Below, piece by piece: positions 53,064 through 63,210 of a DNA stretch of 64,000 nucleotides. The position numbers and the translations under genes were made by a program. The notes below the pieces were generated by a model. The model worked only from the letters and a program-made list of their open reading frames with translations. It did no database searches and was not told the origin of the DNA. How positions within the stretch are numbered: the first letter of the stretch is position 1; each line of letters opens with the position of its first letter. This DNA is from DASRDU01 sp035652435 (lineage in GTDB: Bacteria; Acidobacteriota; Blastocatellia; RBC074), in assembly GCA_035652435.1 (NCBI GenBank), contig DASRDU010000071.1, positions 1 through 64,000 of the forward strand. The letters are read 5' to 3'.

Positions 53064-53351
53064 TCATTTGATTCCGCGGACGGCACATGCAGGCATTACT
53101 GGTTTTTCCCCCGAATGGGGCAGACCCGTTGACGAAGATGAGGCCGGTTTCTCTGGCCGGCTCTCATTCAGCGACGATTTATTGCCGGCAGCTCTGGCGC
53201 GCCGAAACAGTTTCATCTCGCTGCGGCACGACTGGACAAAGAGGCCGATGGCGACGAACAGCAGGATGAAGGTAAAGCCCGCCAGAATCCGCAGGATCAG
53301 GAGCATGGTCTGAAGCGCAGCGACGATTTCATCCGTGTTCGGGTAATTCAT
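53064..53351 (-). CDS. Small single-span membrane protein
   Basis: A 95-residue ORF with one strong membrane helix (TMLLILRILAGFTFILLFVAIGLFV) and a Ser/Pro/Lys-rich C-terminal tail. The start is weak and the tail looks unstructured. It lies upstream of the DUF418 gene on the same strand. No family recognised; the hydrophobic segment is the main argument for coding. Confidence 0.5.
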   Translation of the reverse strand: MNYPNTDEIVAALQTMLLILRILAGFTFILLFVAIGLFVQSCRSEMKLFRRARAAGNKSSLNESRPEKPASSSSTGLPHSGEKPVMPACAVRGIK

Positions 53352-53415
53352 ATCGAAAACAATCCACGACTGCTTTCCGTCAGTCCGTCAGCGTTCAGAT
53401 GATCCGCAAAGTTCG

Positions 53416-53763
53416 TCATCTGCGGGACTGATGAATACAGCCGTTAAGGCCCAGCCTGAAAAATCGCCTTCCTGATCCATACCTCACCGCGCAATACGCC
53501 GGGACATGCTGAGGTGGATTCACCCGGTCGCCTGAGGATTTCTCAAAGCCCTCACCCCGGAGATGAAGGCGATGGCTGACCCCGGTTCCGGCCATTCTGC
53601 ACACGAATATTTTCCTGCCGCTGAACCGGGCAGCCGGGCTGACCTCATTGTTCTCAACCGGGGTGATGACGGCTGTGGTCGTGAACGACCAGGCCGTCGA
53701 GCCCGCGTAGTAGTTTGAGCGTGAAGCGAAGAGCTGGTCTCGCCAGGGGTTGCCGGAGAGGTC
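53416..53763 (-). pseudogene. Out-of-frame continuation of the leader-like peptide
   Basis: Directly after the stop of the peptide at 53762-53857, a frame shifted by +1 stays open for 115 codons, beginning DLSGNPWRDQLFASRSNYYA and GSTAWSFTTTAVITPVENNE. These first 45 residues have a protein-like composition, with balanced polar and aromatic residues unlike the other frames; the later part (HLRGEGFEKSSGDRVNP) is less convincing. It could be the core or tail of a precursor joined by frameshifting, a mutated gene, or chance. It has no ribosome-binding site of its own. Confidence 0.35.
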
Positions 53764-53857
53764 ACCCTCCCAGCGCATAACCGGTGGCGAGCATTTCTTC
53801 CATTTCCTCAACGCTCAATTCGATCTGTTCTATGAGGGGTTCTTTCGGGTCTGGCAT
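53762..53857 (-). CDS. Short peptide resembling a double-glycine leader
   Basis: A 31-residue ORF with a good ribosome-binding site (AGAAGGG, 6 nt before the ATG). The peptide ends IELSVEEMEEMLATGYALGG, with the L-S-x-E-E-x-E-E acidic amphipathic helix and terminal Gly-Gly of peptide-export leaders such as those of class II lanthipeptide or NHLP-type precursors. The stop follows the Gly-Gly immediately, so no core peptide is present in this frame; a frame shifted by +1 continues for 115 codons. No modification enzyme or peptidase-transporter was seen nearby. It is divergent from a BTAD-type regulator. Confidence 0.5.
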   Translation of the reverse strand: MPDPKEPLIEQIELSVEEMEEMLATGYALGG

Positions 53858-54158
53858 AAAATCCCTTCTCGGTTGTTGAATTGACACACGGGTCCGGGCT
53901 TCTGCCCCTGACCGGCCTGATCAGCATATCTGGCGCGGCTCCACAAAAACTCCCACTTCACCCTCCACGCCGAAGAAGACAGGTGATAAATCTCCACAAA
54001 AACTTCTGATCCAGTCAGGGAACCACTTACGTGGTGACATCCCCTGATGTCGTGTTGCTGTCAAATCCGATCAGGTATTTCCCGCGTAACATTTATCCGG
54101 GGTAACAGGATCGAGCCGCGCTCGGGCCGATTGGCTGACGTTGGAGAATGACCGCCGC
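53858..54158. other. Divergent gap upstream of the BTAD regulator
   Basis: A gene-free stretch of 301 bp. A short direct repeat CTCCACAAAAACT occurs at about 53939 and 53993 (CTCCACAAAAACTC and CTCCACAAAAACTT). TAACATTTAT near 54087 may be a -10 region for the regulator. No other feature was recognised. Confidence 0.45.
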
Positions 54159-56828
54159 ATGCCAGACATTAATTCACCAGGCGCGACCGATGTCAGTGAG
54201 CCCCCGCACGACTCCTCGCCCTCCACTCTGACAATCTGCCTGCTCGGGCCATTCAGAGTGGCCGTAGACGGAGTGCCGGTTGAAGAAGATCAATGGTCCC
54301 GCCGGAATCCCAGACTCCTTGTCAAACTCCTCGCCCTCCAGCCTCATTACCGGATGCACCATGAGCAAATCCTGGAGGCCCTCTGGTCCGATCATGACCC
54401 CGCGCAGGCGGCCCGGAATTTATATCGCGCGATCCACAGCGCGCGGCGCGCGCTCGAGCCGGAGCCGGGCGTGAGGTCGCACTTTATTCTTAATCGGGAA
54501 CGGCACGTTATTTTGCAGGCCCCGCGTGAACTCCGGGTTGATGTCGCCGTCTTCGAGCAGCGGGCGGGCGAGGCGCTCGAGGGCGCGGACCCGTCGCGCT
54601 ACGAAGCGGCGCTCGAAGTGTACGCGGGCGACCTGCTGCCCGAAGACCCTTATGAGGACTGGGCGACGCTGCGCCGCGAGCAACTGAGCGCGCTGCGCCG
54701 CAGCCTGCCGGCGCGTCTCGCCGGGATTTACGAAAAGGGCGGGCAGTATCAGCGGAGCATCGAGCGGCTGAAGGAACTGGTCGCCTGCGATCCCGTGAAC
54801 GAAGAGGCCCACCGCCAGTTGATGAGGCTTTACGCCCTCACGGGGGAACGTCATCAGGCGTTGCAGCAATACCGGCTCTGCGCCGAGACGATCCGCAGAG
54901 AGATAAGTGTTGTGCCTGAGCCCGCGACGACCGAGCTGTACGAACGGATCGTCTCGGGTGAAATCCAGCCTCTGCATCGAACCAGGGAATCCGAAGTCGC
55001 GGCGCCCCTCACTGATCCGAATCAGGCATCGGAACCCGACATTGACACGCCTGTCGCTTCAGCCGAGTTGATCGTTCTCATCCCCTCAGGCGCTGTGGCC
55101 GACGCCGCGCAGAGCTTGTCATCTGGTTTGCCTGACCTTTCCCCGGCGCTGCCGATTGAAGACCCGGTTCAGGGGGCAGGTCAATCTGAAGGGCCGGGCA
55201 ACGACTTCAGTCAGACTCCTGAGGTGATCGAGGCGATGGCCGGAGAACACACGGGTGCGCAGCAGGAAGGCGACCCGGTTCGGGCGGCTGCGAGAGTCGG
55301 GTCGGGCAGGATTATTCCCCGTTCCCGCCGCGTCATCCTGCGCTTCGCATTAACGAGCGTGATCGCCGTGCTGTTAGCAGTGGCTGGCGTCGCACTCTAC
55401 AATCTCAAGCTGCGGGGCAAGGTCCTGAGTCTCACCTTGCAGGACAAGGCCATAGATTCAATCGCCGTCCTGCCCTTCACCAATGAAGGCGCCGACCGGA
55501 ATACAGACTATCTCGGCGACGGGATCGCGGAAAGCATCATCAACAGTCTCTCCTCCCTGACCCGGCTGCGGGTGACGGCGTGGAGTACGGTCCTCAGTTA
55601 CAAAGGGAAAAAAATGGACGCCCGGGCCATCGGGCGCGAGCTGGGTGTCAAAGCCGTGCTGACGGGCCGCATGCTTCAGCAGGGGGATGGCCTTGTCATC
55701 GCCGCGGAACTGGTTGACGTCGCGGACGGGTCGCAAATCTGGGGCGAGCGGTATAACCGAAAACTCTCGGACATTATTGCCCTGCAAACCGAAATCTCCT
55801 GGGAAATCTCGCAGATGCTGAGGCTCAGCCTGAGCCGGGAAGAGCAGCGGCGACTGACCAAAAGGCACACACAGAACACCGAGGCTTATCAGCTTTACCT
55901 CAGGGGGCGCTATTACTGGAATAAACGGAACACCGAAGGCGTCTATAAAGCCATCGAACATTTCGAGCAGGCGGTCAGACAGGATCCAAACTTCGCACTG
56001 GCCTGGGCCGGTCTGGCCGATTGTTACGCCGTCTGCCCCGACGACGAGGGGATGCTCCCGCAGGAGAAATGGGCGAAGGCGAAGGCGGCTGCGGCCAGGG
56101 CGGTGGAGACAGACGGGGCGCTCGCCGAGGCGCACACCTCGCTGGCTTTTGTCAGGATGATTCAGGACTGGGATCTGCCGGGCGCGAGGGTCGGATTTGA
56201 GCGGGCCATCGCGCTCAACCCCAGCTACGCCACGGCACACCACTGGTACGCTTACGATCTGGCCGCGCTGGAGCAGCCAGGTGGGGCGATCAGTGAGATC
56301 AAACGCGCGCTGGAACTGGACCCGGTCTCACTCCCCATCAACGCTGATCTGGCAGAGTTCCTCCTCTATGCGCGCCAATACGACCGGGCAATCGAACAGT
56401 GCCGTAAGACGCTCGAGCTGGACCCGAATTTCATCCCGGCGCACCTGAACCCTGGGCTGGCCTGCCAGCAGAAGGGGATGTTTGAAGAAGCCGTCAGCGA
56501 ACTAAAGCAGACCGTCACGCTGTCGAAAGGCAACGCCTATCTGGTCGCGCAGCTCGGGAACACTTATGCCGCCGCGGGCCGGCTGAAGGAAGCCCGGGCG
56601 ATCCTCGCCGATCTGGAGAAACGAGCGCCGCGAAAATACCTTTCGCCCTACTACGAGGCCCTGATCCATGCCCAGCTGGGCGAGCGCGACCGGGCCTTCG
56701 TCCTGCTTGAAAAGGCCCGGCGCGAGAGGGTCTTCTCCGCGCTCTTCCTCGACGTTGATCCGCGGCTCGATGGCCTGCGCTCAGACCCTCGTTACACAGA
56801 GTTGCTGCGACGCATCAGGCTCTGGTGA
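54159..56828 (+). CDS. Membrane-tethered BTAD/TolB-like/TPR regulator
   Basis: A one-component regulator of 889 residues. An N-terminal winged helix (about 22-100, LTICLLGPFRVAVDGVPV) and BTAD helical domain (about 105-255, with YAGDLLPEDPYEDW) form a SARP-like DNA-binding unit. A Pro/Glu-rich linker, one membrane helix (392-415, SVIAVLLAVAGVALYNL), a FlgO/TolB-like domain (from 433, IAVLPFTNEGADRNTDYLGDGI) and about eight TPR units (from 574, YYWNKRNTEGVYKAIEHFEQAV) follow. The DNA-binding half would be cytoplasmic and the TPR half periplasmic, as in CadC-like sensors. The ATG at 54159 is chosen over a TTG at 54141. Targets unknown; the divergent leader-like peptide is a candidate. Confidence 0.85.
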   Translation: MPDINSPGATDVSEPPHDSSPSTLTICLLGPFRVAVDGVPVEEDQWSRRNPRLLVKLLALQPHYRMHHEQILEALWSDHDPAQAARNLYRAIHSARRALEPEPGVRSHFILNRERHVILQAPRELRVDVAVFEQRAGEALEGADPSRYEAALEVYAGDLLPEDPYEDWATLRREQLSALRRSLPARLAGIYEKGGQYQRSIERLKELVACDPVNEEAHRQLMRLYALTGERHQALQQYRLCAETIRREISVVPEPATTELYERIVSGEIQPLHRTRESEVAAPLTDPNQASEPDIDTPVASAELIVLIPSGAVADAAQSLSSGLPDLSPALPIEDPVQGAGQSEGPGNDFSQTPEVIEAMAGEHTGAQQEGDPVRAAARVGSGRIIPRSRRVILRFALTSVIAVLLAVAGVALYNLKLRGKVLSLTLQDKAIDSIAVLPFTNEGADRNTDYLGDGIAESIINSLSSLTRLRVTAWSTVLSYKGKKMDARAIGRELGVKAVLTGRMLQQGDGLVIAAELVDVADGSQIWGERYNRKLSDIIALQTEISWEISQMLRLSLSREEQRRLTKRHTQNTEAYQLYLRGRYYWNKRNTEGVYKAIEHFEQAVRQDPNFALAWAGLADCYAVCPDDEGMLPQEKWAKAKAAAARAVETDGALAEAHTSLAFVRMIQDWDLPGARVGFERAIALNPSYATAHHWYAYDLAALEQPGGAISEIKRALELDPVSLPINADLAEFLLYARQYDRAIEQCRKTLELDPNFIPAHLNPGLACQQKGMFEEAVSELKQTVTLSKGNAYLVAQLGNTYAAAGRLKEARAILADLEKRAPRKYLSPYYEALIHAQLGERDRAFVLLEKARRERVFSALFLDVDPRLDGLRSDPRYTELLRRIRLW

Positions 56829-57089
56829 GAGTCCTGCACTTCGGCCTTCCAGGCGGCGCTTCCAGCGCCGGCCCTGTTCCAGCAGGACCTGCGTGGCGGC
56901 TGACCTGGAATTCCTGTCATCCCCTGGCGCAATATCGCTCAGCAGTCCATCCATGTCATACTTTCGTCGGATCGTCCGATCCATTCTGCATGAAGTACAA
57001 CCTGAGGTGCCTGTTGCCGGCCCGGGATAACCGGGCCTGACTGGCCGAGAAGAGTCTGACCACGGTCGTCTGGAAAGGAACCATTGCCG

Positions 57090-58772
57090 ATGCTCTGCAA
57101 GAGAATCCTTCTGCTGCTCCTCCTGCCGTCGCTGGCCGCAACCATCGCTCTTGCGGCGGAACCCGCTCCGCAGGTGGTCTACCTCTGGCCGAGCGGCTCT
57201 CCCACATTGCAGGGGGCCGGTGAAAAGGAGATCACCACTCCGCCGAACCCGCGGCCGGGTGAGCGGATCGCTTCAATCAGGAACGTCCACAACCCGTCCA
57301 TCGAAGTACACCTGCCGCCGCCCGGCAAAGCCACCGGCGCGGCGCTCATCGTTGCCCCGGGCGGCGGGCACGAGCAACTGGTGTGGGGCACGGAAGGCAC
57401 AGACCTGCTCGAATGGCTGAGCGGCATGGGCGTGGCCACTTTCATCCTGAAATATCGGCTGGCGCGGACGCCGGGGTACAAATACACCGTGGAAGGGGAG
57501 GCGCTCCAGGACACGCAGCGGGCGATCAGGATCGTTCGCGGGCGCGCCAGGGAATGGGGCGTCAATCCGGGCCGCATCGGCATACTCGGATTCTCGGCGG
57601 GAGGCGCGCTGGCCGCGCTCGCGGACATCCGGTTTGATCGCGGCAACCCGAACGCGGCCGATCCGATTGAGCGGCAGAGTTGCCGCCCTGACTTTGTCGG
57701 CCTCGTCTACCCGGGCTGGGCGCCGATGGACATCACCGCACCGCCGGACGCGGCGCCTGCGTTCCTCACCAGCGCGGGCAGCGACGATCAGTTCCACGCG
57801 CGCCAGACGGTGGAGTTCTTCACCTCGCTCTTCAAAGTCGGGGTGCCCGCCGACCTGCACATCTACGCGCACGGCGGGCACGGCGGCGGCACCAGGCCGC
57901 GCAACGGAATCCCGTTCGGCACGTGGCATCACAGGTTTCAGGAGTGGCTGGCAGACCTTGGCATGCTCAAGGCCGCGACCGGCGTCGGCGCGAGCTTCAA
58001 AGGGCCGATTGGCCTGCAGCTTTACAGCCTCCGCGAGCAATTTGCGAGAGACGTCCCGGCCACGCTCGACCGGGTGCGCGACTTCGGGATTGAGTATGTC
58101 GAACTGGCGGGCACTTACAAACTCGCGCCCGGGAAATTCAGAGAACAGCTTGATGCCAGAGGGTTGAAGCCGATCAGCGGACACTTTCCGTTCGAGCGAT
58201 TGCGGGATCAGGTCGAAGAGGTGGCGCGCGAGGCGAAGGCGCTCGGCCTCGAGTACGTCGGCTGCGCGTGGATTCCGCACGAAGGCCCGCTTGATGAAAA
58301 GACCGCCCGCGGGGCGGCGACAGTCTTCAACCGCGCCGGTGAAGCGCTCGCCGGACACGGATTGAAATTCTTCTACCACCCGCACGGCTACGAATTTCAG
58401 CCGCACGGCGACGGCACTCTGTTCGACCTGATGATGGGCGCGACGAAACCGGAATTCGTCCGCTACGAGATGGACGTTTTCTGGATCGTCCATCCGGGGC
58501 AGGACCCGGTGAAGCTGCTCGAAAAATACGGGAGCCGCTTCGAGCTGATGCATGTCAAGGATATGAAGAAAGGCACGCCGACCGGACTGCTCACCGGGAG
58601 TTCCGACGTGAGCAACGACGTGGCGCTCGGCAGAGGGACCATGAACTGGCCCGCTATTTTGAAGGCGGCCCGGAAGGCGGGCGTGAAGTGGTATTTCATC
58701 GAAGACGAATCGCCGACTTCAGTCGAGCAGATCCCGCAGAGCATGCGTTTTCTGGAGCGGGTGAATTTTTAG
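57090..58772 (+). CDS. Fused esterase-like hydrolase and sugar phosphate isomerase/epimerase-like protein
   Basis: A 560-residue exported protein with two catalytic-type domains. After a signal peptide (LLLLLLPSLAATIALAAE), residues 25-290 form an alpha/beta hydrolase of the BD-FAE/endo-xylanase-like esterase group with nucleophile Ser169 in GILGFSAGGALAA and the late HGGHGGG. Residues about 308-560 form a xylose-isomerase-like TIM barrel (GPIGLQLYSLREQFARD; MHVKDMKKG; YFIEDESPT), with the metal-type Glu and His residues present. The two activities are usually separate proteins. Deacylation of a sugar followed by isomerisation is an inference. Confidence 0.85.
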   Translation: MLCKRILLLLLLPSLAATIALAAEPAPQVVYLWPSGSPTLQGAGEKEITTPPNPRPGERIASIRNVHNPSIEVHLPPPGKATGAALIVAPGGGHEQLVWGTEGTDLLEWLSGMGVATFILKYRLARTPGYKYTVEGEALQDTQRAIRIVRGRAREWGVNPGRIGILGFSAGGALAALADIRFDRGNPNAADPIERQSCRPDFVGLVYPGWAPMDITAPPDAAPAFLTSAGSDDQFHARQTVEFFTSLFKVGVPADLHIYAHGGHGGGTRPRNGIPFGTWHHRFQEWLADLGMLKAATGVGASFKGPIGLQLYSLREQFARDVPATLDRVRDFGIEYVELAGTYKLAPGKFREQLDARGLKPISGHFPFERLRDQVEEVAREAKALGLEYVGCAWIPHEGPLDEKTARGAATVFNRAGEALAGHGLKFFYHPHGYEFQPHGDGTLFDLMMGATKPEFVRYEMDVFWIVHPGQDPVKLLEKYGSRFELMHVKDMKKGTPTGLLTGSSDVSNDVALGRGTMNWPAILKAARKAGVKWYFIEDESPTSVEQIPQSMRFLERVNF

Positions 58773-58828
58773 GCCGCGGCGACCCTGCGGCGGGACATTG
58801 AGGTCAGACGCATCTGAAGGAGTAAAGC

Positions 58829-60352
<1,524 letters not shown>

Positions 60353-60407
60353 CAGAGTCACACCACGAAAACCTGACGATCATCGTTGCTGCTTGTCGCG
60401 TGTCTGG

Positions 60408-62759
60408 CTACCGCCCGACGTTTTCAAGGATCCAGATCCCGCCGGAGACTTCCATAATCGGCAGGATGAGGCGCTCGGCGCTCAGGGCCATCTCCATCAA
60501 TCTAACGTCATCGAGAATCATCTGACTCGGGCTGTCAAAGCTCGTGACGCGGAATGGCTCGCCCTGCGCCTTGCCGCTCTCAAGGTCGAAGTGGACGCCC
60601 CAGAGGTTGAAGAAGCCCGCCCGGTTGGAGAGGAAATAGAGCGTCCGGCCGTCAGGCGACCAGCGGGGCTTGTCGTCAAAATATTTGCCCTCCGTGATGC
60701 GCGTCCGGTCGCCGCCCGACGCGGGCACGACGTAGATGGACGAGACCCCGGCCCCGGTCGCTCTGGCCGAGCAGAAGCTGATCCAGCGGTCACCCGGAGA
60801 GAAGCGCGCCTGATAGAGATTTTCTTCCGGGTGCGAGGCGATGACGCGCATCCCCGTCTCCGCGTGCGGGGCCGCCGCAAGCGGAAAGAGTACGATCATT
60901 ATCCGTCCGGGGCTCTGGCGGTCGGAGCCGCCGAGCAGCCACTGGCCGTCGGCCGACCAGTCCCAGGCGAGATCGGTGAGCGCGCCCGGAGTGGTGAGCA
61001 GCCGCTCCTCACCCTCGCCGTAGGCCAGTGTGGCGATGGCGCGCTCAGGGGGGGCCGCTTTGTGCGGGCGCAGGCGCCGGTAGGCCAGACGCAATCCGTC
61101 GCGCGACCAGCGCGGGGCGAAACGGGTCAGGTCGTCGGCGATCAGTACCTGCTCGCGCTTCTCCCTGAGCGCCTCGCCCCAGAGTTCCCAGCGGCCGGCG
61201 CGCGGCGCGCAATACACCAGCTTCTGGCCGTCGGGCGTGAGGTCGGGGAAGCGCGGCTCAATGCCGGCAGCGGTGACCGGCTCGCCCGCCCCCTTGAGGT
61301 GGCCGGCGGCTGCGTCAAGGGGCAGCGACCAGATCCGCGTCCGCTCGGTCCGCGCGGTAAATGCCAGCTTGCTGCCGTCCGGCGAAAGCATCAGATCGGT
61401 GTCGAGACCCGTGCCCGTGGTCAGGCGTTCCGGGCCGGCGGTCCAGCGCAGGCTGCGCGGCTCGACCGCGACCTTCCAGAGATTTCTCACGTTCAGGGAG
61501 ACGCCTTCAAAGTAGAGCGCCCGTCCCGTCGGTGCCCACTGAAAATCGGTGAAGCTGACTTCCGCTTCCCTGAGCTGCTCCCTGACTCCGCCGGCGAATT
61601 CCGATTTGACGGGCGCGCCGCCCGCGATTGGCGCGGTCCAGAACCCCCAGCCCTGCTGCCGATGATTTCCCCACACCGAGAGCCTCTGGCCGTCGGGGTG
61701 CCAGGCCACACGCAGCGAACTGAACTGGCTCAGGAATTCGCTCAACACTTCGCGCGGCGGCTCGGCGTTGAGTCCGACCAGATACACTTTCGGAATCTCC
61801 GGCGTGTTGGTCCGCAGCATTGAGCTGTAGAAGAGAATCCGGCTGCCGTCGGGCGACCAGCGCGGGCGGTAGCCGAAATCGGCGATCCTGCGTTCGACCC
61901 CGCCGAAGACCGGCACCAGGTACAGCCCGCCGCCGTCACGCTCGGAGCGGAAGACAAGGCGGTTCCCCTCCGGCGCCCAGTCGGGCTGCCAGTCGTGGGC
62001 GGGTGACGTGGTCACGCGCACCGGGTTGCCCTCGCCGACCGGCTGCACCCAGATGTCGAAATTGCCGCCCCGCTCCGAGCTGTAGGCGATCTGCCGGCCG
62101 TCGGGCGACCAGGTCGGCTCGCTTTCGAGCCCGGCGTCGAAGGTCAATTGCCAGAGCTTGCGCGGCGGCGGCTGACTCGCCGGCGGGCTCGGGCGAAGGA
62201 AAAAAAACGCCAGGCCGGCGGCCGCAATGCCAACGGCCAGGCCGGCCAAAGCCGCCAGCAGACCGCGCGCCGGGCGGCGGATGGCGCCGCTCACGACTTC
62301 GTGATGCGCGATTGCGCCGAAAGTCGCGGGCGGATGGTGGTTACTCACCTGTCCCGCTTCGGCGGCAGTGCCATTCAACCCGGCGGGCGCCGGCGCGTTG
62401 AGCGTCTCGCTCTTCTCCACCACCTCTTTCACATCGGCCACGAAGCGGTAGCCCTGCCCCGGAATCGTCAGGATGTAACGGCGCTCGTTGGGCTGCTCCT
62501 CCAGGGCTTTGCGCAGGGCGGAGATGTGGCGGGCGAGGTTGTTCTCTTCGACCACGGTGTCGGGCCACACGCGCTTCAGGAGTTCACTCTTCTCCAGCAC
62601 CTGCCCCTGGTGCTGGATCAGCACCAGCAGAATCTCGAAAGCCTTCAGGCTGAGCGGGACGACCTCACCGTCCCGCGTCAGGACACACTTCACCGTGTCC
62701 ACCAGGAAGGGGCCGAACTCGTAGAAAGGCGCGATTGTTTCCTGACTCAGCGCACTCAT
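60408..62759 (-). CDS. Winged-helix membrane regulator with PD40 propeller
   Basis: A 783-residue CadC-like one-component regulator. An OmpR-type winged helix (about 12-105, LSLKAFEILLVLIQHQGQVLEKSELLKRVWPD and VEENNLARHISALRKAL), a linker, one membrane helix (about 172-193, LLAALAGLAVGIAAAGLAFFFL) and an exported TolB-like PD40 propeller (about 205-780, EPTWSPDGRQIAYSSERGG) are present. This architecture is common in Acidobacteriota. It converges with the PD40 gene and lies 452 bp from the TonB receptor, which it may regulate; target and ligand unknown. Confidence 0.9.
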   Translation of the reverse strand: MSALSQETIAPFYEFGPFLVDTVKCVLTRDGEVVPLSLKAFEILLVLIQHQGQVLEKSELLKRVWPDTVVEENNLARHISALRKALEEQPNERRYILTIPGQGYRFVADVKEVVEKSETLNAPAPAGLNGTAAEAGQVSNHHPPATFGAIAHHEVVSGAIRRPARGLLAALAGLAVGIAAAGLAFFFLRPSPPASQPPPRKLWQLTFDAGLESEPTWSPDGRQIAYSSERGGNFDIWVQPVGEGNPVRVTTSPAHDWQPDWAPEGNRLVFRSERDGGGLYLVPVFGGVERRIADFGYRPRWSPDGSRILFYSSMLRTNTPEIPKVYLVGLNAEPPREVLSEFLSQFSSLRVAWHPDGQRLSVWGNHRQQGWGFWTAPIAGGAPVKSEFAGGVREQLREAEVSFTDFQWAPTGRALYFEGVSLNVRNLWKVAVEPRSLRWTAGPERLTTGTGLDTDLMLSPDGSKLAFTARTERTRIWSLPLDAAAGHLKGAGEPVTAAGIEPRFPDLTPDGQKLVYCAPRAGRWELWGEALREKREQVLIADDLTRFAPRWSRDGLRLAYRRLRPHKAAPPERAIATLAYGEGEERLLTTPGALTDLAWDWSADGQWLLGGSDRQSPGRIMIVLFPLAAAPHAETGMRVIASHPEENLYQARFSPGDRWISFCSARATGAGVSSIYVVPASGGDRTRITEGKYFDDKPRWSPDGRTLYFLSNRAGFFNLWGVHFDLESGKAQGEPFRVTSFDSPSQMILDDVRLMEMALSAERLILPIMEVSGGIWILENVGR

Positions 62760-63210
62760 AACTTTTCAGGAGTTTTCAGATTCCCGTAAAACGATTCAGA
62801 AGTTTTCAGGCGCCAGCAAAGACTTTTTATGCTCCCTCGGGTATTTGTGGAGAGCCAGTATATGCGTGCATGCAATCATGAAGTACGGGTGATGTAAACA
62901 CCACTCGACAGCAGGGTCACTTCATTCCTGCGGGAACGCACAGGGAGCGCACGCTGGTGAGCGTGCCGGGCTTCGATCAACGGAAACTGACTGGAAGTGG
63001 GCACGCCTGCGAGCGTGCGCTCCCTGTGCGTTCCCTGCCACTGACCTGACAGCCTCTTCAGCCGGCATTGCTGAGATGAAAGACCGACCTGGGATTGCCA
63101 GGTGATTTGATCCGACTTTTCAGGCGGCCTGCCGGAAGGCTGCCGAAGCTCATCAACCCGACGTGCGTCCTTCTTAACGTGCGTCCCTGACTACTTAAGG
63201 AGGATAAGGC
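62760..63210. other. Gap between divergent regulator and TonB receptor
   Basis: A gene-free stretch of 451 bp holding the hairpin repeat at 62932-63035. The segments on either side of the hairpin must hold the divergent promoters, but no clear -35/-10 pair was identified. Confidence 0.5.
62932..63035. repeat. Inverted repeat, GGGAGCGCACGCT family
   Basis: 36-nt arms at 62932-62967 and 63000-63035 (GGGAACGCACAGGGAGCGCA and onward), with four mismatches clustered at the inner end, around a 32-nt loop. It lies between the divergent regulator and TonB receptor genes. Only copy of this family in the window. Confidence 0.85.
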
